A stretch of 17,122 nt of DNA, from NCBI GenBank assembly GCA_027347125.1, contig DAIERC010000144.1:1-17122 (forward strand), in the 5' to 3' direction. The DNA comes from Ignavibacteriales bacterium (lineage in GTDB: Bacteria; Bacteroidota; Ignavibacteria; Ignavibacteriales; Ignavibacteriaceae). Position numbers and translations under genes: made by a program. Numbering within the stretch: position 1 is the first letter of the stretch; every line of letters begins with the position of its first letter. The notes beneath the pieces were generated by a model. The model was given only the letters and a program-made list of their open reading frames with translations. It was not told the DNA's origin and did no database searches. Below, one piece after another: positions 8,291 to 16,253 of the stretch.

Positions 8291-9220
8291 TTATTTCATA
8301 AAAATCATTTTGCGGGATAACGTTATCTTATCTGTTTTTAATTGATAAATATATATACCGGATGAAATATTTCCGGGCTTAAATGAAACAATATGTGTTC
8401 CGGCTTCCTTAACTCCCCTAACCAAAGTTGCTATATTTTCACCAAGAAGGTTATATACTTTTAGTTCTACATATGATTTTTGACTTAAGTCGTACTGAAT
8501 ATTTGTAGTAGGATTAAAGGGGTTCGGATAGTTCTGCCTTAAAGCAAAATGCGTAGGAATTTTTGTATTCCTAAAATAGTTAACACCCGTAACTGAGCTA
8601 TGATTTGAACCTACCACTTTTGAAAAATGGCTAACTAAAGCTGTTATACTTGAAGTGCTGTCATAAGTTTGTATACCGGATAGATCGTAACCGGTTGCCG
8701 TAGCATAAGCAAAAGCCCAAGCTAAGGAAGGATTAATTCCTGTATTCGCAACAAAATTATTAAACGCAGCAGATTTAAATAGTTTTATAACAGCGTATTT
8801 ACCTGTGTTCAAATTAAATGGTTCGGAAAGATTATTACCGTTCCAATCCTGAACGGAAAAATCTACATCAAAAAACAAAGGTGTATTCCCCAGGCTGTAA
8901 GTTCCTGCGGACAAGTTGATATCCGAAATTACAAAATACAAATTAATATCCTGATTCAAAGAGCCGAGTTCAAAATAGAATTCGCTTCCTACCAAAGCAT
9001 CGTAAAGAGCCTGGGCATTTGAATAGCTGGACGGTAAAGTTTTAGGCTGGATTGTATAAATCTCACCCTCATTTATAGTATCGGCATATATTGAAACAGC
9101 GCCTATATTTGTAGCTTCCGCATAAAATTGTATTGCAATTTTATGCGCGGTTTGAGCATAAGTACTGTTAAAAGAGACAAATAACACCCACGATAAAAAA
9201 AAGTATAAAAATTTTTTCAT
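8291..9220 (-). CDS. Secreted protein with T9SS C-terminal sorting domain
   Basis: This is a 309-residue exported protein. Residues 1-22 or so form a Sec signal peptide ending in TYAQ. Residues about 25-215 are a unique domain with no recognised family. Residues 225-309 are a type A sorting domain of the type IX secretion pathway: QNYPNPFNPTTNIQY near its start, VELKVYNLLGE in the middle, SSGIYIYQL and a basic, hydrophobic tail ending IFMK. After transport across the outer membrane such domains are usually removed and the cargo is attached to the surface or released. The ATG has AAGGTGG a few bases upstream. A 70-bp gap without a clear terminator separates it from the lipoprotein gene, so it may lead a three-gene unit. 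No T9SS machinery gene is in the window. Confidence 0.85.
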   Translation of the reverse strand: MKKFLYFFLSWVLFVSFNSTYAQTAHKIAIQFYAEATNIGAVSIYADTINEGEIYTIQPKTLPSSYSNAQALYDALVGSEFYFELGSLNQDINLYFVISDINLSAGTYSLGNTPLFFDVDFSVQDWNGNNLSEPFNLNTGKYAVIKLFKSAAFNNFVANTGINPSLAWAFAYATATGYDLSGIQTYDSTSSITALVSHFSKVVGSNHSSVTGVNYFRNTKIPTHFALRQNYPNPFNPTTNIQYDLSQKSYVELKVYNLLGENIATLVRGVKEAGTHIVSFKPGNISSGIYIYQLKTDKITLSRKMIFMK

Positions 9221-9368
9221 TGGGCCACCTTAAATTTATATTAATTACTTAGGAATTATTATTATAAAACCAACTGCCTAATATCGGTAAAATTTTATAG
9301 TACGTTGAAAATTAATCTTTTTTTTTTTGACTGCGGATTCAATGTAACTATTATTTACCAAATTCGGA

Positions 9369-9401
9369 ATATAATATCTTCAAAAAGTGATATAATATCA
9401 C
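9369..9401. promoter_or_regulatory. Inverted and direct repeat, operator-like
   Basis: GTGATATAATATCAC at 9387-9401 is a perfect 7+1+7 inverted repeat. Its core ATATAATATC (9390-9399) also occurs at 9369-9378, exactly 21 bp away, which is two helical turns and would put both copies on one DNA face. This suits cooperative binding by a dimeric regulator. Low sequence complexity weakens the case, since AT-rich spacers can make such repeats by chance. Confidence 0.35.
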
Positions 9402-9478
9402 AGAAATTTTTGAATTTGTTTTAGAACAATTTCAATTTATCTTATAAACAACAGTATTTATTCTTTAACTGATCAGCA

Positions 9479-9486
9479 TATATTTG
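9479..9486 (+). promoter_or_regulatory. Candidate -7 element for leuS
   Basis: TATATTTG matches the Bacteroidota-type -7 consensus TAnnTTTG exactly, 92 bp upstream of the leuS ATG. No convincing TTTG -33 partner sits at the expected distance. A second near-match, TTAATTTG, is at 9513-9520. This is a tentative placement by motif only. Confidence 0.25.
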
Positions 9487-9578
9487 ACTATCGAATTTTC
9501 CCTATATTAAGTTTAATTTGAATTACCCCGCTTTTTAGATAAATTTGTAACTAATTTTCAACTAATTTCTGAGAGAAT

Positions 9579-12047
9579 ATGAGATATCCATTCGCCGAAG
9601 TAGAAAAAAAATGGCAAACATTCTGGGAAGATAATAAAATTTATAAAACCGATTTTACAAAATCAGGAGATAAGCTTTATACGCTGGTTATGTTTATTTA
9701 TCCTTCGGGAGCTAAACTGCATTGCGGGCACTGGTACAATTACGGCCCAACCGATTCATGGGCAAGATATAAAAAACTGAAGGGCTTCAACGTTTTTGAA
9801 CCTATGGGCTACGATGCATTCGGTTTACCTGCAGAAAATTATGCAATTAAAACCGGCATTCATCCATACGACAGCACAATGACAAACATAAAGGATATAC
9901 GGCAACAATTGAAAACTATGGGGTGCATGTATGATTGGGATGCCGAATTAATGACATGTGTACCGGAATATTATAGATGGAATCAATGGTTGTTTTTACA
10001 ACTTTATAAAAAAGGCCTTGCATACAGAAAAAATGCACCGGTTAATTGGTGCCCCAAAGATCAAACAGTACTTGCCAACGAACAGGTTCAATCAGACGGG
10101 ACATGCGAACGCTGCGGAACTCTTGTCGTTCAAAAAAATCTTACGCAATGGTTTTTTAAAATTACCGACTACGCGGATGAACTGCTTAAAGGGCTTGATG
10201 AAATAAACTGGCCTGAAAAAACAAAATTAATGCAGCGTAACTGGATTGGCAGAAGCACTGGTACCGAAGTAAAATTTAAAGTTGAAGGCAGCAATGAATT
10301 AATTACGGTTTTTACAACTCGCCCCGATACATTATTCGGCGTAACTTATGTTGTTATTGCCCCGGAACATCCGCTGGTAAAAAAGCTTACCAGACCTGAG
10401 TTCAAAGAAGGAGTTGATAATTATCTCGACTCAATAAAATCTTTAACAGAAATTGAAAGAACATCAACAGTAAAAGAAAAAACCGGCGTGTCTATTGGCG
10501 CTTATGCAATAAATCCGGTAAACGGTGAAAAGGTGCCGATCTGGATTGCCGATTACGCGCTGCTTACTTACGGAACGGGCTGCGTTATGGCTGTGCCGGC
10601 ACATGACGAAAGAGATTTTGAATTTGCTACCAAATTTAATTTACCGATTAGAAAAGTAATTCTTCAACCCGGTAAAAAAGCTGAAGAAGAACTTTCCGAA
10701 GCTTATACCGAAATCGGGGCTTTGATAAATTCCGGAAATTTTAACGGTTTAAAATCCGATGAAGGAATTAATAAAATAAGCGATTACCTTGAACAGAATG
10801 ATCTCGGGAAAAGAAAAACCAATTACCGGTTGCGCGATTGGCTTATATCGCGCCAACGTTACTGGGGAACCCCGATTCCGATTATTCATTGCTCTAAGTG
10901 CGGCGAGGTTCCGGTAGAAGAAAAAAACCTGCCGGTTGAGTTACCTTATGATGTTGAATTTAATCCTGCAGGCGAATCACCTTTGGCCGCGAATGAAAAA
11001 TTTATGAATGTTAAATGCCCCAAATGCGGGGCGGATGCAAAACGCGACCCCGATACTATGGATACGTTCGTTGATTCGTCTTGGTATTACTTCAGGTATT
11101 TGAATCCAAATATCTCCGGTAAAATATTCGACACCTCGCTTACCGATAGTTGGATGCCCGTTGATATGTATGTAGGCGGAGCAGAACACGCAACAATGCA
11201 TCTTCTTTATGCAAGGTTTATTCATAAATTCTTGCGCGACCTCGGCTATACAAAAGCCGATGAGCCTTTTACAAACCTAATTCATCAAGGTACAATTACT
11301 AACCAGGGCGCAAAGATGTCAAAATCAAAAGGCAACGTTGTTAACCCTGATGAATTTACATCAAAAACCGGAAGCGACGTTTTTAGGCTTTACCTAATGT
11401 TTATGGGCCCGTATGAACTCGGCGGCGATTGGAGTGATAAAGGCATTGCAGGAACGGAAAGATTTGTTCAACGTTCTTATGAACTGTTTGGTAAATATGG
11501 CGATATTATTTTGAAAGCGCCGGCTAAAGGGAAATATGAAATCGCTTCTCTTAATGAGGAAGAAAAATCGGTTTACAGAAAAATAAACCAAACAATAAAA
11601 AAATATGACGACGAAATAAATAACTTCAGGTTCAATACGGCCATAGCTTCTCTAATGGAGTTGTTGAACGAGTTAACAAAAAACCTTGATAAATGTTCCG
11701 CTGATCTTCAATCCTATACTTTGATCCGGTTTGCAATTTTGTTAAGCCCGGTAGCGCCGCATTTGGGTGAAGAATGCATGCAAATAATCGGGCTCCAAGA
11801 ATCAATTTTTATAAAACCGGTTTGGTTCGAACCGGATCAGGAAGCGCTTGTAGAAGACAAAGTAAACATTGCGGTACAGGTTAACGGCAAGTTGAGAGCA
11901 ACTCTAGAAATGCCTATGAATTCCGAACAGACCGTTGTTAAAGAGGCTGTGTTTAAAGACGAAAGAGTTGCCAAGCATCTTGAAGATAAAAATATAGTCA
12001 AAGAAATTTTTGTAAAAAATAAAATCTATAATATCGTAGTTAAATAA
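9579..12047 (+). CDS. leuS: Leucine--tRNA ligase
   Basis: This class I synthetase activates leucine and charges tRNA-Leu in the cytoplasm, with a hydrolytic editing domain. It has 822 residues, near the bacterial norm (E. coli 860). The HIGH signature reads HCGH (48-51), and KMSKS is intact (579-583, in GAKMSKSKGN). The CP1 editing domain carries the T-rich TTRPDT (246-251) and HDERD (342-346), where D346 corresponds to the essential Asp345 of E. coli. The first zinc module is C158, C176 and C179. A second zinc ribbon, C438/C441 and C480/C483, resembles Thermus LeuRS and is absent from E. coli. The C-terminal anticodon-binding and tail region ends in VNGKLRATLEMP and a KEIFVKNKIYNIVV end. A GAGAG sits just upstream of the ATG. 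serS follows after 113 bp. Confidence 0.98.
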   Translation: MRYPFAEVEKKWQTFWEDNKIYKTDFTKSGDKLYTLVMFIYPSGAKLHCGHWYNYGPTDSWARYKKLKGFNVFEPMGYDAFGLPAENYAIKTGIHPYDSTMTNIKDIRQQLKTMGCMYDWDAELMTCVPEYYRWNQWLFLQLYKKGLAYRKNAPVNWCPKDQTVLANEQVQSDGTCERCGTLVVQKNLTQWFFKITDYADELLKGLDEINWPEKTKLMQRNWIGRSTGTEVKFKVEGSNELITVFTTRPDTLFGVTYVVIAPEHPLVKKLTRPEFKEGVDNYLDSIKSLTEIERTSTVKEKTGVSIGAYAINPVNGEKVPIWIADYALLTYGTGCVMAVPAHDERDFEFATKFNLPIRKVILQPGKKAEEELSEAYTEIGALINSGNFNGLKSDEGINKISDYLEQNDLGKRKTNYRLRDWLISRQRYWGTPIPIIHCSKCGEVPVEEKNLPVELPYDVEFNPAGESPLAANEKFMNVKCPKCGADAKRDPDTMDTFVDSSWYYFRYLNPNISGKIFDTSLTDSWMPVDMYVGGAEHATMHLLYARFIHKFLRDLGYTKADEPFTNLIHQGTITNQGAKMSKSKGNVVNPDEFTSKTGSDVFRLYLMFMGPYELGGDWSDKGIAGTERFVQRSYELFGKYGDIILKAPAKGKYEIASLNEEEKSVYRKINQTIKKYDDEINNFRFNTAIASLMELLNELTKNLDKCSADLQSYTLIRFAILLSPVAPHLGEECMQIIGLQESIFIKPVWFEPDQEALVEDKVNIAVQVNGKLRATLEMPMNSEQTVVKEAVFKDERVAKHLEDKNIVKEIFVKNKIYNIVVK

Positions 12048-12160
12048 AATTGTAAAGGATAATACCGGTCAAGCGGATTAGTGCGGAACCTGAATTCGCC
12101 TGTTGTTCTTATCGTTATTACTACTTGATTAAAAATTCACTCAATGAAATAGGAAGTGCC

Positions 12161-13438
12161 ATGTTAGACCTCAAATTTATTCGTGAAAATCATGAACTTT
12201 TTAGACAAGGTTTATTAAATAAGAATTCAAAAGATGTTGTCGATGAAATTTTATCTCTTGATGAAGAACGCCGGTCGCTTATCTTAAGAACAGATGACTT
12301 AAAATCAAAAAGAAACCAGGCTTCCTCACAAATACCAGCAATGAAGAAAGCCGGCCAAGACCCTACGGCTGTCTTAGCTGAAATGAAATTGGTTTCCGAT
12401 CAGATTACGCAGATGGATGACCAACTTCGCGAAGTTGAATCTAAGTTGGAAGTTATCCTCAGGCATACGCCCAATATTTCACATTCATCGGTTCCGGTAG
12501 GCAAAACTGCCGATGATAATATTGAAACGAAACAATGGCTTCCCGATGGATTTTCTTTTAAGAATTCTTTTAAAGTTTTGGATCATATTGAACTCGGGAA
12601 AAGATTTAGAATATTAGATTTTGAGAGAGGAACAAAAATCTCCGGATCGGGATTTCCTCTTTATATAGGCAAAGGAGCTACACTTGAACGCGCATTGATT
12701 AATTTTATGCTTGATTATCATTTACAGCATCATGGTTATTCGGAGGTGCTGCCTCCGGTTCTCGTTAACCGTGAATCGATGGAAGGAACCGGACAAATTC
12801 CTAAAATGGAAGATGATATGTACTTCGTAGAAAAAGACGGTTTGTACCCGATTCCCACAGCCGAGGTTCCGATTACAAATATCCACCGCGGAGAAATTCT
12901 GGAAGAAAAATATTTACCCGTCAAATATGTTGGATACTCCCCTTGCTTTAGAAGGGAAGCAGGTTCGTACGGCAAAGAGTCAAAAGGATTTTTAAGAGTT
13001 CATCAGTTCAACAAAGTTGAAATGGTAAAATTTGTAAAGCCCGAAACTTCTTATGATGAATTGGAAAAATTAGTGATAGACGTTGAAGATATTTTACAAG
13101 CGTTAAAAATTCCGTACAGAATTTTATTGCTTTGCACCGGAGATCTAAGTTTCTCGGCGGCAAAATGCTACGATATTGAAACCTGGTCGCCCGCGGAAAA
13201 CCGCTGGCTTGAGGCTTCATCATGCAGCAACTTCGAAAATTTCCAGGCAAGAAGAGCTAATATCCGTTTTAGAAATGAAGAGACGAAAAAGCCTGAATAT
13301 ATACACACTCTAAACGGCTCAGGGCTTGCCACAAGCAGATTGATGGTTTCCATCCTGGAAAATTATCAAACAGAGGACGGAAAAATAAAAGTACCGGAAG
13401 TGCTCTGGAAGTATACCGGTTTTAAAATAATTGATTAA
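12161..13438 (+). CDS. serS: Serine--tRNA ligase
   Basis: This class II synthetase charges tRNA-Ser, and tRNA-Sec where present, with serine. It is 425 residues from the chosen start. The N-terminal helical arm (about residues 25-100) is a long coiled coil that grips the tRNA long arm. The catalytic core shows the TAE serine-binding motif (T233-E235, in PTAEVP), motif 2 (FRREAGSYG from F263) and motif 3 (GSGLATSR, 386-393). The frame opens earlier at TTG 12125, but I chose ATG 12161: it is preceded by AGGAAG and gives the family's usual MLDLKFIREN beginning, whereas the extra 12 residues look like leader sequence. No T-box or other leader riboswitch is evident in the 113 bp after leuS. Confidence 0.97.
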   Translation: MLDLKFIRENHELFRQGLLNKNSKDVVDEILSLDEERRSLILRTDDLKSKRNQASSQIPAMKKAGQDPTAVLAEMKLVSDQITQMDDQLREVESKLEVILRHTPNISHSSVPVGKTADDNIETKQWLPDGFSFKNSFKVLDHIELGKRFRILDFERGTKISGSGFPLYIGKGATLERALINFMLDYHLQHHGYSEVLPPVLVNRESMEGTGQIPKMEDDMYFVEKDGLYPIPTAEVPITNIHRGEILEEKYLPVKYVGYSPCFRREAGSYGKESKGFLRVHQFNKVEMVKFVKPETSYDELEKLVIDVEDILQALKIPYRILLLCTGDLSFSAAKCYDIETWSPAENRWLEASSCSNFENFQARRANIRFRNEETKKPEYIHTLNGSGLATSRLMVSILENYQTEDGKIKVPEVLWKYTGFKIID

Positions 13439-13480
13439 ATTAGAGACGAATTTGAATGACTAATAAATTTCTAGGATTTG

Positions 13481-15229
13481 ATGGAAAATTTATTCACGTT
13501 AAAAAAATATTTCGCAAGGTATAAAAAGAAATTATTTCTTGGAATACTTTTCATACTTTTATCAAATGCGGGGACGGTTTACGTCCCTTTGCTTTTAAAA
13601 GACGCTATTAATGCAATCGACTCAGGCACAACAGTTAAACAGCTTATTATATTTGCATCACTTATTATAGGTACCTCTCTATTTGCGGGCATATTCAGGT
13701 TTCTAATCAGGGAAACTATCATAGTTGTATCCCGCGAAATTGAATATGATTTAAGATTCGATTTCTGGAACCACATTCAAAGGCTGCCGCTAAGATATTT
13801 CCAGAACAACTCTACGGGAAATGTTATGGCCCACGCAACCAACGATATTAACGCCGTCCGTTCATTTCTCGGCCCGGCCGTAATGTATTCAATAGATACT
13901 TCAGTAAGACTTGTTATTGTAATAGCAATAATGTTTTCGTTAAACGTAAGCCTAACAATTTATTCTTTAATACCTCTTCCTTTTCTTTCGGTGATTGTTT
14001 ATAAAGTTGGAAAACTAATACACGAAAAGTTCTCTCTAATTCAGGCCAAGTTCTCGGAACTTACAACAAAAGCGCAGGAAAATTATTCGGGCATCAGGGT
14101 AATAAAATCATACGTGCGGGAGAAAAACGAGATAAAAGAATTTGAAAATTTGAGCCACGACTTCTTAAACAAAAACATGGAAATGGTAAAGATTCAAGCT
14201 CTTTTACAGCCGGTACTTTTTTTAGTTACGGGTTTATCGGCAATACTGGTTATCTGGATAGGCGGAATAAAAATAATTAATGGCACAATGAACCTTGGTG
14301 AGGTTGCGGCTTTTATTACCTATCTCGGCATTTTAACCTGGCCAGTAATTGCGTTTGGGTGGGTAATAAATATGGTTCAACAAGCCGAAGCAAGTATGAA
14401 AAGGCTTAATAAAATTTTTGCCGAACCATACGAAATAAATGATTCGGATAATACCGACTATTCAATAAAAAATATCCGGGGAGAAATTGAATTTAGAAAT
14501 GTTTCATTCAGATACTCCGAGAACCTTCCTTACGTTTTGAAAAATATAAATCTTACGATTCCGCAAGGCTCAACAATAGCCATTATGGCCTATACCGGCC
14601 AGGGAAAAACGTCACTTATTAATTTAATGCCGAGACTTTACGATTGTACGGAAGGCGAAGTGTTGATTGACGGAAAAAATGTAAAGAACATTCCGATCAA
14701 TATTTTAAGAACCAACATAGGAGTGGTTCAGCAAGAATCTTTTTTATTCTCCGATACAATTACAAATAATATTTCTTACGGCTTAAGAGAAATAAATAAA
14801 GATAGAGTGCTTGAGGTTTCAGGCATTGCGGGCTTTGATAAAGATGTTCAGGGTTTTCCGCATGAATACGAAACAATGATGGGTGAAAGAGGAATTACGA
14901 TGTCCGGGGGGCAAAAACAGCGCGCGAGCCTTGCCAGGGCGCTTGCAATAGACCCCAAAATATTAATTCTGGATGATTCTTTCTCTGCTGTGGATACAAA
15001 TACCGAAGAAGAGATTTTAAAGAATTTAAAACAGTTCATGAAAAATAGAACAAGTATAATAATAAGCCACAGAATTTCTACGGTTAAAGATTCGGATCAA
15101 ATAATTATTCTTTCTAACGGTAAAATTGCCGAACAAGGCACACACGAAGAACTGGTTAAACTAGGCGGAATTTATGCTGATTTGCATTACAAGCAATTGC
15201 TTGAAAAAGAATTGGAAGAACTAAACTAA
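13481..15229 (+). CDS. ABC exporter half, degenerate ATP site (MdlA/BmrC-like)
   Basis: This is a type IV ABC exporter half-transporter, 582 residues from the ATG at 13481, which AGGA precedes by 4 nt; a TTG codon directly before it is less likely. Six membrane segments lie near residues 18-39, 55-75, 130-152, 155-175, 242-264 and 272-298. The nucleotide-binding domain follows, with Walker A reading AYTGQGKT (370-377, Ala in place of the first Gly), Q-loop Q418, signature MSGGQ (474-478), Walker B ending in D498 and the switch His H530. The residue after Walker B, normally the catalytic Glu, is Asp (D499, in LILDDSFSAVD). LDDxxSAVD is typical of the degenerate subunit of heterodimeric exporters such as BmrC/YheI, MdlA and TM287. 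The likely partner is the gene starting at 16254. Substrate is unknown: drugs, lipids or peptides are all possible. Confidence 0.93.
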   Translation: MENLFTLKKYFARYKKKLFLGILFILLSNAGTVYVPLLLKDAINAIDSGTTVKQLIIFASLIIGTSLFAGIFRFLIRETIIVVSREIEYDLRFDFWNHIQRLPLRYFQNNSTGNVMAHATNDINAVRSFLGPAVMYSIDTSVRLVIVIAIMFSLNVSLTIYSLIPLPFLSVIVYKVGKLIHEKFSLIQAKFSELTTKAQENYSGIRVIKSYVREKNEIKEFENLSHDFLNKNMEMVKIQALLQPVLFLVTGLSAILVIWIGGIKIINGTMNLGEVAAFITYLGILTWPVIAFGWVINMVQQAEASMKRLNKIFAEPYEINDSDNTDYSIKNIRGEIEFRNVSFRYSENLPYVLKNINLTIPQGSTIAIMAYTGQGKTSLINLMPRLYDCTEGEVLIDGKNVKNIPINILRTNIGVVQQESFLFSDTITNNISYGLREINKDRVLEVSGIAGFDKDVQGFPHEYETMMGERGITMSGGQKQRASLARALAIDPKILILDDSFSAVDTNTEEEILKNLKQFMKNRTSIIISHRISTVKDSDQIIILSNGKIAEQGTHEELVKLGGIYADLHYKQLLEKELEELN

Positions 15230-15238
15230 AGAGGAAGT

Positions 15239-16249
15239 ATGCCCAAAACAGTCGTGGCTTTTTTTGAAGCTAATTCGAAAGAAAAAAAATATTTGAAAAG
15301 ACTATTTGATAAGAATTTCGACGTTAGGTTTTATTCCGAAGTACTGAATGAAAAAAACGCGCAGCTTGTTAAAGATGCTGAAGCAATATCCCCTTTTATT
15401 TATTCCACTATAACTGAAAAAGTAATTAAGCAGGCAAAGAAGCTAAAACTGATATCGACCCGCAGCACCGGCTTCAATCATATAGACATACAAACGGCAA
15501 AAGTGAAAAATATTTCCGTTTCAAACGTTCCTTATTACGGTGAGAATACCGTTGCCGAGCATACCTTCGCGCTAATTCTTGCTCTTTCCAGGAACTTGCA
15601 TAAAGCTTACGTAAGAACTATAAAAAATGATTTCGCTTTGGAAGGATTGCAGGGCTTTGATTTAAAAGGAAAAACTCTCGGTGTTATTGGGGCGGGCAGC
15701 ATAGGCGTGCATGTTATAAAAATTGCAAAAGGTTTCGGGATGAATGTTATTGCAAGCGACGCGCGGGCAAATCATATTCTTACAGAACTTATGGATTTTA
15801 AATATGTAAGCCTTGATGAGTTACTGAGCAATTCGGATATAATTACACTTCACTGCCCTTATAATGCTCATACGCACCATATGATAAATATGAATAACAT
15901 AAATAAAGTAAAGAAAGGCGCTCTTTTCATCAACACAGCCAGAAACGGAATTATCGAACCCAAAGCCCTTTATTATGCAATTGAAAACAAAATATTCGGC
16001 GGTGTTGGGCTTGACGTTTTTGAGGGAGAAGAATTATTGAAAGAAGAAAACCAGATGCTCACTCAAAATGTTTCGGTTGAACACCTAGAAGCAATTTTAA
16101 AACGAAACATCTTACTGAGAAATGAAAACGTAATCATAACACCGCATATGGCATTCGATTCGGTTGAGGCGGTTGAAAGAATTATGGATACGACAGTTGA
16201 GAATATAAAATGTTTTTTAGAAAACAAAAATTATCATAAAGTAATTTAA
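15239..16249 (+). CDS. NAD-dependent D-2-hydroxyacid dehydrogenase
   Basis: This 336-residue cytoplasmic oxidoreductase belongs to the D-isomer 2-hydroxyacid dehydrogenase family, which interconverts 2-keto acids and D-2-hydroxyacids. The Rossmann fold shows GAGSIG (151-156). An acidic D174 at the end of the second strand (IASDAR) favours NAD over NADP. The catalytic triad is R235 (NTARNG), E264 (in DVFEGEE) and H303 (ITPHMAF). About 28 residues between E264 and the H303 strand form a longer loop than in 3-phosphoglycerate dehydrogenase, closer to D-lactate dehydrogenase-like members. GAGGA precedes the ATG. The start is 9 bp after the first exporter half and the stop 4 bp before the second, so it is embedded in the exporter operon. 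Substrate is not determined; D-lactate/pyruvate is one option. Confidence 0.93.
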   Translation: MPKTVVAFFEANSKEKKYLKRLFDKNFDVRFYSEVLNEKNAQLVKDAEAISPFIYSTITEKVIKQAKKLKLISTRSTGFNHIDIQTAKVKNISVSNVPYYGENTVAEHTFALILALSRNLHKAYVRTIKNDFALEGLQGFDLKGKTLGVIGAGSIGVHVIKIAKGFGMNVIASDARANHILTELMDFKYVSLDELLSNSDIITLHCPYNAHTHHMINMNNINKVKKGALFINTARNGIIEPKALYYAIENKIFGGVGLDVFEGEELLKEENQMLTQNVSVEHLEAILKRNILLRNENVIITPHMAFDSVEAVERIMDTTVENIKCFLENKNYHKVI

Positions 16250-16253
16250 TATT

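Larger units (their letters stand above)
9221..9578. other. AT-rich divergent intergenic region
   Basis: This 358-bp spacer separates the leftward secreted-protein gene from rightward leuS and must hold promoters for both. It has no plausible gene and no tRNA-like fold that I can see. Notable content is an 11-base T run at 9318-9328, the repeat cluster at 9369-9401, and a TAnnTTTG-type promoter element at 9479-9486. Confidence 0.6.

Noticed and set aside
9484..9508. Sigma-70 style TTGACT with TATATT promoter for leuS
   Set aside because: The spacer is only 13 bp, too short for a standard -35/-10 pair.
11820..11840. GGTTCGAACC resembling a tRNA T-arm
   Set aside because: It is inside leuS coding sequence and no acceptor or anticodon arms fit around it.
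12125..12160. Upstream TTG start for serS
   Set aside because: It adds 12 residues unlike the family N-terminus; ATG 12161 has AGGAAG before it and gives the usual MLDLKFIREN start.
12048..12160. T-box or other riboswitch ahead of serS
   Set aside because: The 113 bp has no T-box core sequence, no strong antiterminator or terminator pair, and such leaders are rare in this lineage.
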